Assembly (NCBI RefSeq): GCF_900496995.4
Contig: NW_024470328.1
Location: 281,515 to 345,514 of the forward strand
Direction: 5' to 3'
Source of the DNA: Aquila chrysaetos chrysaetos
Taxonomy: Eukaryota; Chordata; Aves; Accipitriformes; Accipitridae
Length of the DNA: 64,000 nt
The notes beneath the pieces were generated by a model. That model did not search any database. It saw nothing but the letters and a program-made list of their open reading frames with translations, and had not been told where the DNA came from. The translations under genes were made by a program, and so were the position numbers. Shown in pieces: positions 34,274 to 44,632 of the stretch (positions within the stretch are counted from its first letter, which is position 1; every line of letters starts with the position of its first letter).

Positions 34274-34449
34274 ATTAAAAGCGTTCCCGTTCGGTCGGGG
34301 TGGGTTTCCCGAAGTGCGCATGAACAAGACGCTCCCGAGAGGAGCGAAGTGAGTGCGGACCCTCTTGTAGTGCGGTTCTCATTGCCTGCGAGGGCGTGAA
34401 CCACGAACGAGGGGCGCGTGTGTGTGTGTGTGAGAAGGCACTTCGGAAG

Positions 34450-35925
34450 ATGGGGCAGAAGAAAAGCAAACCTTCTGACTCCATGAGGAGCCCCAAGGTG
34501 ACGTTACCCGACATACCGCCAGACAGCCCTCTAGGATTAATCATTGCCCATTGGGATGACTGGCCGCCCAGACAAGACAAAAGTAGAGAAAAAATGATAT
34601 ATTATTGTATGCAGGTGTGGGGTGGTAAACAAATCAGAGGAGATCGGGTATTTTGGCCTGTTTTTGAGTCATTTGAGGATTGGATATGCCAGGCCCTAAA
34701 CATATATGTAAATACTAAGGAACCCTTCAGTTTAGAAGAGAGTGAATATACTAGTTTATGGATAAGATTAGATACCCGAGTCCACGTGTTTACTCTAAGT
34801 GAAAAGAACCATAGGAAAAAACGTAAAAACCCCGAAGAACTTCCCGCACCTCCTCCCCCTTATGTTCCCCCTACACCCACGCCTGACCCAACCCCCCCTC
34901 CCTCCTCTCCCCCGACAGTCCCAGACCCAGACGTAGGCTCTCCTAGTTCCCCTGAAGAGACTCGGAGAATAACGAGGAGTCAGACTAGGAGGAAAGAGCA
35001 GTTAGAGGAAAGACTATACCCCTTAAGAGAAATAGCTATGGGAGGACCACAACCTGGCATGGGATTTGTGCCAGTATCTTTGAACTCCAGAGATATAAGG
35101 GAATTTAAGAAGGAGATGGGGAACCTTTTAGAAGACCCTTTGGGAGTATCCGAAAGGTTAGACCAGTTTTTGGGTCCTAATGTATATACCTGGGAAGAGT
35201 TGCAGGCAATTTTAGGCATACTATTCACAGTAGAAGAAAGGGGAATGATTCGAAGAGCAGGAATGAGAATTTGGGATCAGCAACACCAACACAGACCAGG
35301 CGCAGATATTAAATGGCCATTACAGCGGCCGAACTGGGATAACCAGAATGCAGAACATAGAACTCATATGGCAGATCTGCGTACTATAATTGTTCAAGGC
35401 ATTAAGGAATCTGTTCCCCGAGGACAGAATATTAATAAAGCATTTAGTGAACACCAAAAGAAAGATGAGACCCCCACTGAATAGTTAGAGAGACTGAGAA
35501 AGAATCTGCAGCTCTATTCCGGGCTGGACCCTGCCACTCCGGTAGGGCAAGCCCTGTTAAAAACTCAGTTTGTGGCGAAATCATGGATAGATATTAGAAA
35601 GAAACTGGAAAAGTTGGAAGATTGGCAGGAGCGAGGATTAGATGAATTGTTAAGAGAAGCTCAGAAAGTGTATGTGAGAAGGGAGGAAGAGATCCAGAAA
35701 AGGCAAGCAAGGATTTTGGTGGCAGCTGTCCGAGAAGGACAGAGAGGAGTAGCACCCCGTACGGGGGGATGTAGTGCCCAGGGGCCAAAGGAAAGACCCC
35801 AGGGAAGCCAGGGTGACACAAAGGATTTGAGACAGGTTGAGTGTTTCTACTGTCAAAAGAAAGGACACCTGAGGAGGAACTGTAGAAAGCGTATACAGGA
35901 TGAACGGATGTTTAAAGAAGATTAG
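34450..35925 (+). pseudogene. gag: ERV-G gag, interrupted by one in-frame TAG
   Basis: ATG 34450 gives an N-terminal MGQKKSK, a myristoylation-type matrix start; the upstream extension of the frame to 34396 begins with GTG, so I prefer the ATG. A late-domain PPPPY lies near 34850. Capsid follows (GFVPVSLNSRDIREFKKEMG). An in-frame TAG at 35482-35484 breaks the major homology region (PTE, stop, LERLRKNLQLY). The same frame then continues through nucleocapsid with one zinc knuckle (CFYCQKKGHLRRNC, C-x2-C-x4-H-x4-C) to a TAG at 35923-35925. That second TAG is the expected gag terminator, followed in the same frame by protease, as in readthrough-regulated gammaretroviruses. The overall order matches gammaretroviral gag. 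Confidence 0.9.
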
Positions 35926-36508
35926 GGGGGTCAGGAGCTCTATTTGCTGGGGACCCCTAAGAAAACAGAGCCCTTGATAAAATTAAAATTAGGTCCCCAG
36001 CATCAAGAAGTTGAGTTCCTTGTGGACTCTGAGGCAGAAAGATTTACTGTCCAGTCAGTGCCCCGAGGATGCTCACTATCCTCAAAAAAATTGCAAGTAA
36101 TAGGAGCAAAAGGGGAACCGTTTCAAGTACCAATAATAAAAGGAGTGGAAATAGAAACTCCATCTCAATTTGGAATAGGATCCTTTTTGTTGGTACCTGA
36201 AGCAGAATACAATTTATTAGGAAGAGATCTAATGATTGAATTAGGGATTAACTTAGAGATAAAGAACCAAGAAATAGCGGTAAAATTGTGTGTTTTGACA
36301 ACAGAGGATGAAGCTAAAATCAATCCTGAAGTATGGTCTACCCTGGAGTCAGTAGGACGATTAGACATTGCTCCCTTTGAAGGCACTATTAAGAACCCAG
36401 AAGTTCCAATTAGAGTCAAACAATATCCCATGTCACAAGAAGGCAGACATGGCCTACAACCAGTAATCGAAAGGTTGTTGCAGCAAGGATTATTAGAACC
36501 TTGCATGT
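35926..36508 (+). pseudogene. pol: ERV-G protease and RT N terminus
   Basis: In frame with gag after the 35923 TAG. The aspartic protease active site reads LVDSEA: the aspartate (36025-36027) is present, but the following glycine of the D-T/S-G motif is glutamate (GAG at 36031), which should abolish activity. A later LLGRDLM block matches the usual LLGRD. RT begins near 36310 (VWSTLESVGRLD) and is cut at residues LLEPCM by the ERVL solo LTR at 36509. It resumes at 36958. Confidence 0.88.
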
Positions 36509-36952
36509 TGTCCTGGGTTCAGCTGGGATAGAGTTAATTTTTACAGGAACCTGGGAGGTGGGGGGGCATAGCCGGGGCAGCTGACCTGAACTAGCCAAGG
36601 AGCTATTCCATACCATGTGACATCATGCTCAGTATATACATGGGGAGTGGGCCGGGGGGAGGGCTCTCCTGCTCTCGACTTTCGGTGGGGGAAGTGGCGG
36701 AGCGTCGGGTCCCGGGTGGTGAGCAGTTGCACTGTGCATCACTCTTTTCTGTATACTCTTTCATTAGTACCGTCGTTGTTGTTGTAACTTTTTTTTGCGT
36801 TGTCCCAGTAAACTGCCCTTATCCCAACCCTCGAGGTTCCAGTTTTTTTTCTTTTCTCTCCTCCGTCTCCCCCCTATCCCACCGGAGGGGGCGGGAGGAG
36901 TGAGCGAGCGGCTGCATGGTCCTTTGTTACCGGCTGGGCTGAAACCACGACA
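36509..36952 (+). mobile_element. ERVL-like solo LTR (444 bp) inside ERV-G pol, target duplication CATGT
   Basis: CATGT at 36504-36508 repeats at 36953-36957. The LTR runs TGTCCTGGG to ACGACA and matches 14076-14527 and 50335-50774. Removing it would make RT sequence contiguous. It supplies the apparent start of the 36795-37769 frame, which is an artefact. Confidence 0.95.
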
Positions 36953-36957
36953 CATGT

Positions 36958-37900
36958 CACCACACAATACCCCCATTCTACCCATAAAGAAATCAGATGG
37001 GTCCTACCATTTAGTACAGGATTTAAGAGAAGTAAATAAGAGGACTATTACTAGATTCCCAGTGGTAGCCAATCCATATACTTTACTGAGTCAGCTTTCC
37101 CCCGAATTAAAATGGTATAGTGTAATAGACTTAAAGGACGCATTTTGGGCTTGCCCTCTAAAGGAAAACTGTAGGGATTATTTTGCCTTTGAATGGGAAG
37201 ATCCTAAAACCCATAGGAAACAACAATTAAGATGGACTGTACTCCCACAGGGGTTTACAGAATCACCAAATTTGTTTGGGCAAGCTTTAGAACAAGTATT
37301 AGACACTTTTGAATTAAACCCAGAAGTGACTTTAGTGCAGTATGTAGATGATCTGTTGTTAGCTGGGGAAGATCAGGAGGCTGTTAGAAATGAGAGCATT
37401 AGATTATTGAACTTTTTAAGCCTAAAGGGATTGAAAGTTTCAAGGTCTAAATTGCAGTTTACTGAAGAGGAAGTAAAATACTTAGGACACTGGCTGAGCA
37501 AGGGAACTAAGAAACTAGACCCTGAACGAGTGAACGGTATTTTATCCCTCCAGACACCAACAAACAAAAGGCAGATAAGGCAATTGTTAGGACTTTTAGG
37601 GTACTGTAGACAATGGATTGAAAATTATAGCAACAAAGTGAAGTTTTTGTATCAGAAATTAGTGGGAGTAGGATTAATAAAATGGACTCAAGAAAACGAA
37701 CAGAGTCTAGAAAACCTCAAAGCTGACCTTGTAAATACTCCGGTGTTAAGTTTACCCGATATTAAATGACCATTTTATTTGTTTGTGAATTCAGAGGGAG
37801 GAACAGCCTTTGGGATACTAACCCAGGAGTGGGCTGGAAAAAAGAAACCCATAGGCTATTTTTCTAAACTATTAGATCCGGTTAGCAGGGGATGGCCTAC
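36958..37900 (+). pseudogene. pol: ERV-G reverse transcriptase, palm-thumb-connection
   Basis: Continues RT after the solo LTR: ILPIKKSDGSYHLVQDLREV, DLKDAFWACPL, LPQGFTESPNLFGQAL, and catalytic YVDDLLLA at 37341-37352, the gammaretroviral form. A connection domain follows (RQIRQLLGLLGYCRQWI). An in-frame TGA at 37767-37769 precedes PFYLFVNSEGG, then IGYFSKLLDPVSRGWPT, where the second solo LTR interrupts. Catalytic residues are present but the protein is broken. Confidence 0.9.
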
Positions 37901-38349
37901 TGTGGACACATGTTTAGCTAACATCGGTCGCAAGAGCATTCCAGAGGCCTTTAGAAGACCTTGAACAGAATAAACAAGAAGACTAAAAAAGAAAGATGCC
38001 AATTAGAAGAACACAGGTGCGCATTCCACGATAAAGGGAACTTGGCACAAAGAACCTCAATTCGGCAGTTTATCTTGACCAATTAGACTGAGACAAGTTT
38101 CGCGTGTTTTAATTGGTATAACCAATTATGTCCTATGTTTATGCGCATGTACAGAGTTAGTATAACCAATTATATCTTATGTTTATGCGCGTGTACAGTG
38201 TTGATATAACCAATCATATTTTATGCTTGTGCGCGTGTACAGTGACTTTGCAGAATATGTGACTATAAGTATGTGTGTGTTTTAGCAATAAAGTGTCGTC
38301 TGTTGTCTGCTCTCAAGATTACAGGCGTCCGTCTATTTCAATCTCCTCA
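37901..38349 (+). mobile_element. Class II solo LTR (449 bp) inside ERV-G pol, target duplication GCCTAC
   Basis: GCCTAC at 37895-37900 repeats at 38350-38355. The LTR runs TGTGGACACA to CTCCTCA, with a poly(A) signal (AGCAATAAAG) near 38285. Its first 250-300 bp resemble 3001-3300 and 44272-44580, but the R/U5 differs from the ERV-A/B LTR. It contains a roughly 50-bp repeated unit (ACCAATTAT..TATGTTTATGCGC) near 38125-38240. The 6-bp duplication fits class II. Confidence 0.93.
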
Positions 38350-40324
38350 GCCTACTTGCTTACAAGCTATAGTAGCCACGACCCTTTTAGTTGAAGAAGC
38401 TAGGAAAGTAACTCTAAGGGGAGAATTGAAAGTATATACACCTCATAACATACGGGGAGTATTACAGCAGAAGGCAGACAAATAGATCACTGACGCCAGG
38501 CTGCTGAAATACGAGGATATTTTAATACATTCCCCCAAGTTGGAACTTGAAACAACTAGCTTGCAAAACCCAGCTCAATTCTTATATGGGGAACCAAGTG
38601 AGAACCTAATTCATGATTGCGTGCAATTAATAGAACACCAAACCAAAATTAGAGAAGATTTAGAAGAAGAGGAACTACCAAACGGGTTGAAATTATTTGT
38701 AGATGGGTCATCACGAGTGGTAAATGGGAAGCGAAGATCAGGGTATGCGATAATAGATGGGACCACCCTAGAGGTGAAAGAATCTGGCCCCCTTGAGGCG
38801 ACGTGGTCAGCCCAAGCTTGTGAATTATATGCGGTATTAAGAGCTTTGCAGTTATTGAAAAATAAACAAGGGACGATATTTACAGATTCCAAATATGCAT
38901 TCGGCGTAGTTCATACATTTGGCAAAATTTGGGAAGAACGAGGGTTAGTAAACTCTCAAGGGAAGGGCCTAGTACATGAGGCCTTGATAAAACAAACTCT
39001 AGAGGCTCTAAGAGGACCCAAACAAATTACAGTAGTACATGTGAAAGGCCATCAGAGGAGTATCAATAAACAAATAAGGGGAAATAATTTAGCTGATGAA
39101 GAAGCAAAGAAAGCCGCCTTACTAATCATAAAGGAAGTGGAACAGACACAGACTCCAATAAAAGCCAATGGTATCGTGAGTTTTACCACTCAAGAAAAGG
39201 AAAAACTCAAACAAGCGGGAGTTATTGAAAAGGACGGGAAATGGTGTCTCCCTGATGGGAGAGAAGTAATTCCAAAGGGGGCGGCATGGAGAATAATGAG
39301 AGAATTTCACAGGCAAACTCATTGGGGAGTACAAGCATTGGTAGACCAATTCGGAACTAAGTATATGTGTAAAGGAATATATGATATAGCCAAAAAAATC
39401 GTTGGGGAATGTTTAACATGCCAAAAGGTAAATAAGCATCAGCTCAGGGAAAGAGTACTAGGAAGACGCGAACTAGCTAAGACACCATTTGAAAGAATAC
39501 AAATCGATTTTACCGAACTTCCCAAAGTGGGCAGATACAAATATCTCCTAGTACTAGTGGACCATTTGACCCACTTTGTGGAGGCCTTTCCGGTAGCCCG
39601 AGCCACTGCAAAAACTGTAGTCAAAGTACTGCTGGAAAACATCATACCGCGGTATGGAAACATAGCAGTAATTGATTCAGATCGGGGACCCCATTTTACC
39701 TCCAAGGTTATCAAGGAGATCTTGGATCTCTTAGGAACTAAATGGGAATATCATACCCCATGGCATCCACAGAGTTCAGGAAAAGTAGAAAGAATGAATG
39801 GAGAAATTAAAAAACATTTGACTAAATTGATCATTGAAACTAAAATGAATTGGATAAAATGTTTGCCATTAGCCTTATTAAATGTAAGGACACAACCCAG
39901 AGCAGACACTGGGGTCTCTCCTTTTGAAATGTTATATGGAATGCCCTATGACCTAGAAATACCGATTGAACACCCAAAGGTAGAAGAAAAATTCTTACAG
40001 AAATATATTGTCGAACTCATGAAGAGACGACAAGAATTGATAAAGAAAGGACTGATAGTGCAGAGACCACCCTTAGATATTGCAATACACAAAATTACAC
40101 CCGGAGATAAAGTACTGATCAAAACTTGGAAAGAATCATCTCTAACTCCCTGTTAGGAGAGACCGTTTCTTGTTTTGCTTACTACAGATACTGCAGTCCA
40201 GACTGCCGAAAGAGGATGGACTCATGCAAGCAGAATCAAAGGACCAATTCAGAGCTCACATTGGGAGGCGATTAGAGACCCTGACAGCTTGAAAATTACG
40301 TTCCGAAGGAAAGCAGATGAGTGA
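38350..40324 (+). pseudogene. pol: ERV-G RNase H and integrase
   Basis: After the solo LTR the frame resumes (TCLQAIVATTLLVEEARKVT). A TAG at 38483-38485 falls before ITDARL, a usual tryptophan position. It is then open 38540-40156. RNase H residues are all present (FVDGSS, ACELYA, FTDSKYAF, LADEEAK). Integrase has H-x3-H (HRQTH), CLTC, and D,D-35-E (IDFTEL, DSDRGPHF, KVERMN). A TAG at 40154-40156 again replaces an expected tryptophan, in the C-terminal domain just before RPFLVLLTT. The frame then continues to the natural end, TGA at 40322-40324. Integrase core residues are intact. Confidence 0.92.
40187..40188 (+). promoter_or_regulatory. Candidate ERV-G subgenomic splice acceptor
   Basis: A pyrimidine-rich run (CCGTTTCTTGTTTTGCTTAC) leads to TACAG ending at 40187, inside the pol 3' end and upstream of both small ORFs and env. 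It is well placed to make env mRNA. Confidence 0.55.
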
Positions 40325-40547
40325 GACTGTCTTTTGTAACAACCCTAACTGTATATGTTATCCCTTTGTATGTTATAGGTGTAAACTCTGTAGAGAAAAG
40401 TGGTGGGTCCATTGCCCCTATAGATATTCCCCTAGCGGTATTTGCCACGAATGTTATAATCACGAACGGGAATTAACTGAACAAGCATTACGTGTGGGAG
40501 TAGCAACTGGGAAAATTCAGACGGGTCGTGACCAGAGTGAGGTGTAG
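40317..40547 (+). CDS. ERV-G small cysteine-rich ORF (76 aa), unknown function
   Basis: I do not recognise the family. The ATG at 40317 overlaps the pol stop by 8 bp in another frame. The product has nine cysteines in its first 46 residues, arranged as C-x4-C-x-C, C-x2-C-x2-C, a lone C, then C-x2-C with nearby histidines (CYRCKLC, CHECYNH). This suggests a zinc-binding fold. There is no signal peptide or membrane span. The frame is unbroken although gag, pol and env all carry stops. The candidate acceptor at 40187 would place it in a spliced transcript, after two short upstream ATG frames. Simple gammaretroviruses have no gene here. It could be a chance frame, but the cysteine spacing and tight overlap argue otherwise. 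Confidence 0.55.
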   Translation: MSETVFCNNPNCICYPFVCYRCKLCREKWWVHCPYRYSPSGICHECYNHERELTEQALRVGVATGKIQTGRDQSEV

Positions 40548-40566
40548 AGTCTGGGAGGTGAAGAAT

Positions 40567-40764
40567 ATGAGTTGGGAGATCTATAAGTCAAAGTTGACTA
40601 AATATGACAAAGGAGGTTCCCCTGAAGAATACGACTGCTGCCGAGAAGATAGTACACCTCGCTGCTCTAAGCAACAGAGTAGGCAGAGGAGAAAGCAGAG
40701 GCGTACTGCTGTGGGGATTGAGGTTAATGAACCACCTCCAGAGATGGCACATGAGGTCCCTTGA
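40567..40764 (+). CDS. ERV-G small Cys/Arg-rich ORF (65 aa), unknown function
   Basis: Starts at ATG 40567, 19 bp after the cysteine-rich ORF, in a third frame, and overlaps the proposed env start by 14 bp. The product has a CC pair and a third cysteine ([13 protein letters not shown]) followed by a basic stretch, RQRRKQRR, of the kind that binds RNA or acts as a nuclear signal. The family is not recognised. The resemblance to arginine-rich regulators of complex retroviruses is one of composition only. The frame is unbroken, but 65 codons can be open by chance. Confidence 0.4.
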   Translation: MSWEIYKSKLTKYDKGGSPEEYDCCREDSTPRCSKQQSRQRRKQRRTAVGIEVNEPPPEMAHEVP

Positions 40765-42805
40765 CTCACAACTCCCAGACGCAATGACCTCAGGGCCGCC
40801 CCGAAGTTCGTCATCTCCCTCAGGGAGTAGAACCGAAAACCAAATTAAATGTCAAACATGTAGAAATATTTATAGGAAGAGCAAGGCCACACCACTTTTC
40901 TCAATCTTAAATCTAAGTATATGGATAATGAGTCTGCTATCAATGCTGACGGAATCTGCCTGTAGGAACGAAAACCCTCATCAACCATATAAGTGAACGT
41001 TTAGTAGATGGGATGATCAGAAAATTCTTGATACTACCATTACCGCAGGGGCACCCACATTTATTATTACCAATTGTAAATTATTTGAAACCTTAATAGG
41101 AGATCATTATATATGTCAACAAACACCGGATGAAGGAAATGCAAAAGCCACCTATTGGTGCCCCAGTTCTAACTCAAGAAAAAGTTATTGCAACTATCCC
41201 GGGGAATATTATTGTGCTTATTGGGGATGTGAAACTATAACAACAGGAGGTTGGAAAGTCCAAACTTCTGACCCATATCTTAAAGTTGACAGGGGACCCA
41301 CAAAATGCAAAAAGCCTACTTATGGATTTGAAGGAGGTTTGGCTACTCTTGGTAATTGTAAGTACCTAATGATTCAAATATTACAACCCCAACATGATGG
41401 ATGGGAAATCGGTAAGACCTGGGGAGTAAGATTTTGGGAACAGGGAAGCGACAGGGGAATACTTATTGTTATCAAAAAGGAAAAGATAAAACATCTACAG
41501 GCTGTAAGTCCTAATTCAGTAGTTAAGGAACCCAAAATACTACCCCCAACCCATGATATAACCATAGGAAGAGATAATATTACCGAAGAAACCCTGAGAG
41601 AAAGAAATCAGTCAGATCCTCTATGGGGACGAACCCCGAGGAAAAGTAATCCATCAGATCCTCTATGGGAAATAATACAAGCTACCTACCAAACTTTAAA
41701 TCATACCAAACCAAACTTAACAGAGGGTTGTTAGCTTTGTTATGATGTCAATCCACCTTTTTATGAGGCAATTGGAATTAATGACACATATAACTTGAGC
41801 TCAGAAGCAACACCTTCCCAATGCTCTTGGGGAAATAGGAAGGAGGGAATAACCATGCAACATGTTACTGGAATAGAGGCCTGTATAAGTACAGTACCTA
41901 GGGCAAAGCAAACACTGTGTAGTTCTATTAATACCAGCATCAACAAAACTGCTGGAAAATGGATTATTTCCCAGGAAGGGGCTCGATGGATATGTTCAAA
42001 AACGGGACTTACTCCGTGTGTATCTCTAAATGTGTTTGATGCTTCTCGTGAATACTGTATACTAGTCACTATTATCCCGAGAATATTGTATCACCAAGAA
42101 AGTGTAATTTATAACTATTACGATATTAACACACAAAAAAGAGTGAAAAGAGAACCCATAACTGCAATTACAATAGCCACACTGTTAGGTATTGGGGCAG
42201 TAGGAGCAGGGACAAGAATCACCTCACTCATCCAACAGAAACAAGGATTTAACTCCTTAAGGGCTGCTATAGATGAAGATTTAGAAAGAATTGAAAAATC
42301 AATAACAGCATTAGAAAAATCTTTAACCTCACTATCAGAAGTAGTGCTACAAAACCGGAGAGGGATGGATCTCTTATTCCTACAACAAGGGGGGCTCTGT
42401 GCAACTCTAGGAGAGGAATGCTGTTTCTATGCTGATCACACAGGAATAGTGAGAGATACCATGACAAAATTACGAGAAAGGTTAGAAAAACGGAAAAGGG
42501 ATAGAGAAGCCCAACAGAACTGGTATGAGTCCTGGTTCACCCAATCCCCCTGGTTAACTACTCTGCTGTCAACCATAGCGGGACCAATAACTGTATTAAT
42601 GTTGATTTTAACTTTTGGACCTTGTATATTAAATAAAATTATTGAATTAGTAAAAAATCGACTAGAAGCTACACACCTAATGTTATTAAAAGGGCAACAT
42701 GAAGCCGAAATTGTTGAAAGGGAAACTCCCCTTCTCTCTCTAGCTCGAGAAACCGTAATCCGGTTTGACCAACAAAATGATGAAAACAAAAAGGGGGGAT
42801 TGTGA
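40751..42805 (+). pseudogene. env: ERV-G env (gammaretroviral type), two in-frame stops
   Basis: Env would be the entry glycoprotein. From ATG 40751 a long leader ends in a hydrophobic signal ([18 protein letters not shown]). TGA at 40994-40996 breaks the frame, then the receptor-binding region follows ([11 protein letters not shown]). TAG at 41732-41734 replaces the tryptophan of the surface-subunit CWLC motif (C, stop, LC). A furin-type site (KRVKR) lies near 42136-42150. The transmembrane subunit has a fusion-peptide-like stretch ([13 protein letters not shown]), the immunosuppressive-type region ([16 protein letters not shown]), C-x6-CC (CATLGEECC), and a membrane anchor ([12 protein letters not shown]) near 42585-42640. 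The transmembrane half is an open frame. The stop at 42803 overlaps the 3' LTR. The subunit type is gamma, and the element is not intact. Confidence 0.92.
42788..42800 (+). other. ERV-G polypurine tract
   Basis: AAAAAGGGGGGAT directly precedes the 3' LTR and would prime plus-strand DNA synthesis. Confidence 0.85.
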
Positions 42806-43312
42806 TAAATTCATCTTATGTATTAATTCATTTTATGTATTTGTTAATCAAACCGGTTTTGTAAGCCTTACACAGCGTGTTCACTTTTGCAAGGCAGCGT
42901 TAGCTCCTGCAAACAGGTGCAGTTGGAAACTTTGTAACTATAAGGTCCTGCTAAGTGAACGGGATAGCGGGGCTTTCAATGCCTAATAAGGAAATATTTT
43001 AAGGTACGCATGCTCTAAACGACAAAAAACACAGAAGAAGACTACAACTTTCATCCCACGACCCCCTTAGCAACAAGGCGCGCAATCGCAGAAGACACTA
43101 GACAAGGCCACGTGGGCCGGGACTCTGGGTTTTAGCCCGGCAACCAAAGGCTATAAAAAAGGGACTCTAAAGGGGTTGGGTGCGCGCCTGTTAATAGAGC
43201 AGAGATAGAACAGGCCGCCCAGCGCTGTTTTGCCTGTTTGCTGCTTGCTTCAATAAATTTTGATTGGACTGTCCACAGGCTGGCGTATAATTTGTCGTCG
43301 CCACCCATAACA
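42801..43312 (+). repeat. ERV-G 3' LTR (512 bp)
   Basis: Pairs with 33553-34063. TATA box and AATAAA conserved. A clustered difference lies near 43205 (GATAGAACA against GACTCCCC). Confidence 0.93.
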
Positions 43313-43576
43313 CAGCGTCTCCTGTTAACTGCGTCAACTTCGTTAAATCAGACAATTCGGGGGGACCTGGACCAGACGGCGGCGCAACGACATTTTACGA
43401 GTACGGAAGAGAAAGGCCCCTACCCACTGGTCCGTGTGCGTGATCCCCAGACACGCCAATGGGACGAACCGTTTGAGCTGCGTTGCCTCGGGCGGGGGTA
43501 CGCCTGTGTACAGGCGCCTGAAGGGCTACTGAAGTGGGTCCCTAGTCATATGGTTCATCCTGCCCTAACCTCGTAG
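43313..43576 (+). pseudogene. pol: ERV-B integrase C-terminal domain
   Basis: Resumes exactly where 33551 stops, sharing the CAGC target duplication. It encodes the DNA-binding domain (YPLVRVRDPQTRQWDEPFEL) and ends GLLKWVPSHMVHPALTS at TAG 43574. This copy keeps the C-terminal end that ERV-A has lost. Confidence 0.9.
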
Positions 43577-44271
43577 CGTTTGAGTGTTTTTCTTTACAGA
43601 TTGCTGTTATCCTTTCCTGGCTTGTGACGTCTTGGGTATCTGCTACGAATTTCTGACGCTGGAGCAATTAATGAACAAGATAGCAGAACTGCAGAAGCAA
43701 GAAGGTGCTGCAAGACCTTTATAGCAATTAAGAAAACTGTCATTTCGGCTTGGAGTATTTAACTGTGGGATGGGGGCTTACGAGTTGGTTTGTATCTCTG
43801 TTAAAACTCAGGGTTTCTTTTATTCTTGTGTATTTTCTCAGGTATAATATTGCTCTTACTGTGTTTAATTAATTGTGTTCATAGATCTTGTAGGTCCACT
43901 TAACCAACATAACAGGTCAAGATTCTCTGTGCACTGCAACCACATCACAAAGCCCGTGAACCAATAGACAGGATGGCTATGATTCGTGCGGCACGCCTGG
44001 CCAGCGACCGCATGTGCCATAGGCTCCCTATGTTTCGACTGAGGTGAATTTTAGCACCCGCTGGCCACATGTACTGAAATCTGTTCCTCTGCAAGTGTAC
44101 AAATACCGGGATTTTCCGAAGAGCATCGGGCTGGTGTACAGCAAGGCCATCGTTGCCTCTCTGGGGACGCCCACGTAAAGCTGGCACCTACCGATTGCTG
44201 GGCTGAGTTCGCGGATGGTGGTGACTAGATCTGTTAATGCTCTTCTAATAGAAAAAGGGAGGGGGAATTGT
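43577..44271 (+). other. ERV-B env-less 3' region and polypurine tract
   Basis: Collinear with 2250-3000. It has a splice-acceptor-like CTTTACAG near 43600 and ends in AAAAAGGGAGGGGGA. No open env frame. Confidence 0.8.
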
Positions 44272-44632
44272 TGTGGGAACATATTTAGCTAACGGTCACA
44301 AGAGCATTCCAGACAGCTTTAGAAGGTCTTGAACAGAATAAACAAGAAGACAAAAATAAGAAAGATACCAATTAGAAAAACACAGGTGCACATTCCATGA
44401 TAAAGAGAACTTGGCACAAACAACCTCAATTTGGCAGTTTATCTTGACCAATTAGACTGAGATAAGTCTCGTATGTTTTAGTTATATAACCAATTATATT
44501 TTACGTTTATGCGCTTGTACAGTGTTGATACAACCAATCATTAAGTGCAACTGGATGCGTGGACAGCGCATGAATAATGTGTGAATAGTGTGTGTAACCA
44601 ATAGGAGCTAGTTGGACATGAGGAGGGGGAAA
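44272..44632 (+). repeat. U3-like LTR fragment in front of the ERV-B 3' LTR
   Basis: As at 3001-3350. It begins TGTGGGAACA and ends in a second polypurine tract (GAGGAGGGGGAAA). Confidence 0.7.

Larger units (their letters stand above)
33553..43312 (+). mobile_element. ERV-G gammaretrovirus-like provirus nested in ERV-B
   Basis: Flanked by CAGC at 33548-33551 and 43313-43316 (one extra A at 33552). Paired LTRs are 511 and 512 bp. Order: LTR, tRNA-His primer site, leader, gag, protease, RT, RNase H, integrase, two small ORFs, env, polypurine tract, LTR. The two LTRs differ at about five or six single sites plus one clustered block near 43205 (roughly 98% identity by eye), so it is young compared with its host provirus. 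Gag, pol and env all carry stops. Confidence 0.93.

Noticed and set aside
34396-34449. Upstream in-frame extension of ERV-G gag as a glycosylated-gag start
   Set aside because: It is only 18 codons, starts with GTG and has no signal peptide; the ATG at 34450 fits myristoylation.
36795-37769. A 324-codon frame beginning in the ERVL solo LTR and running into RT
   Set aside because: The 5' third is LTR sequence open by chance; only the part from 36958 is pol.
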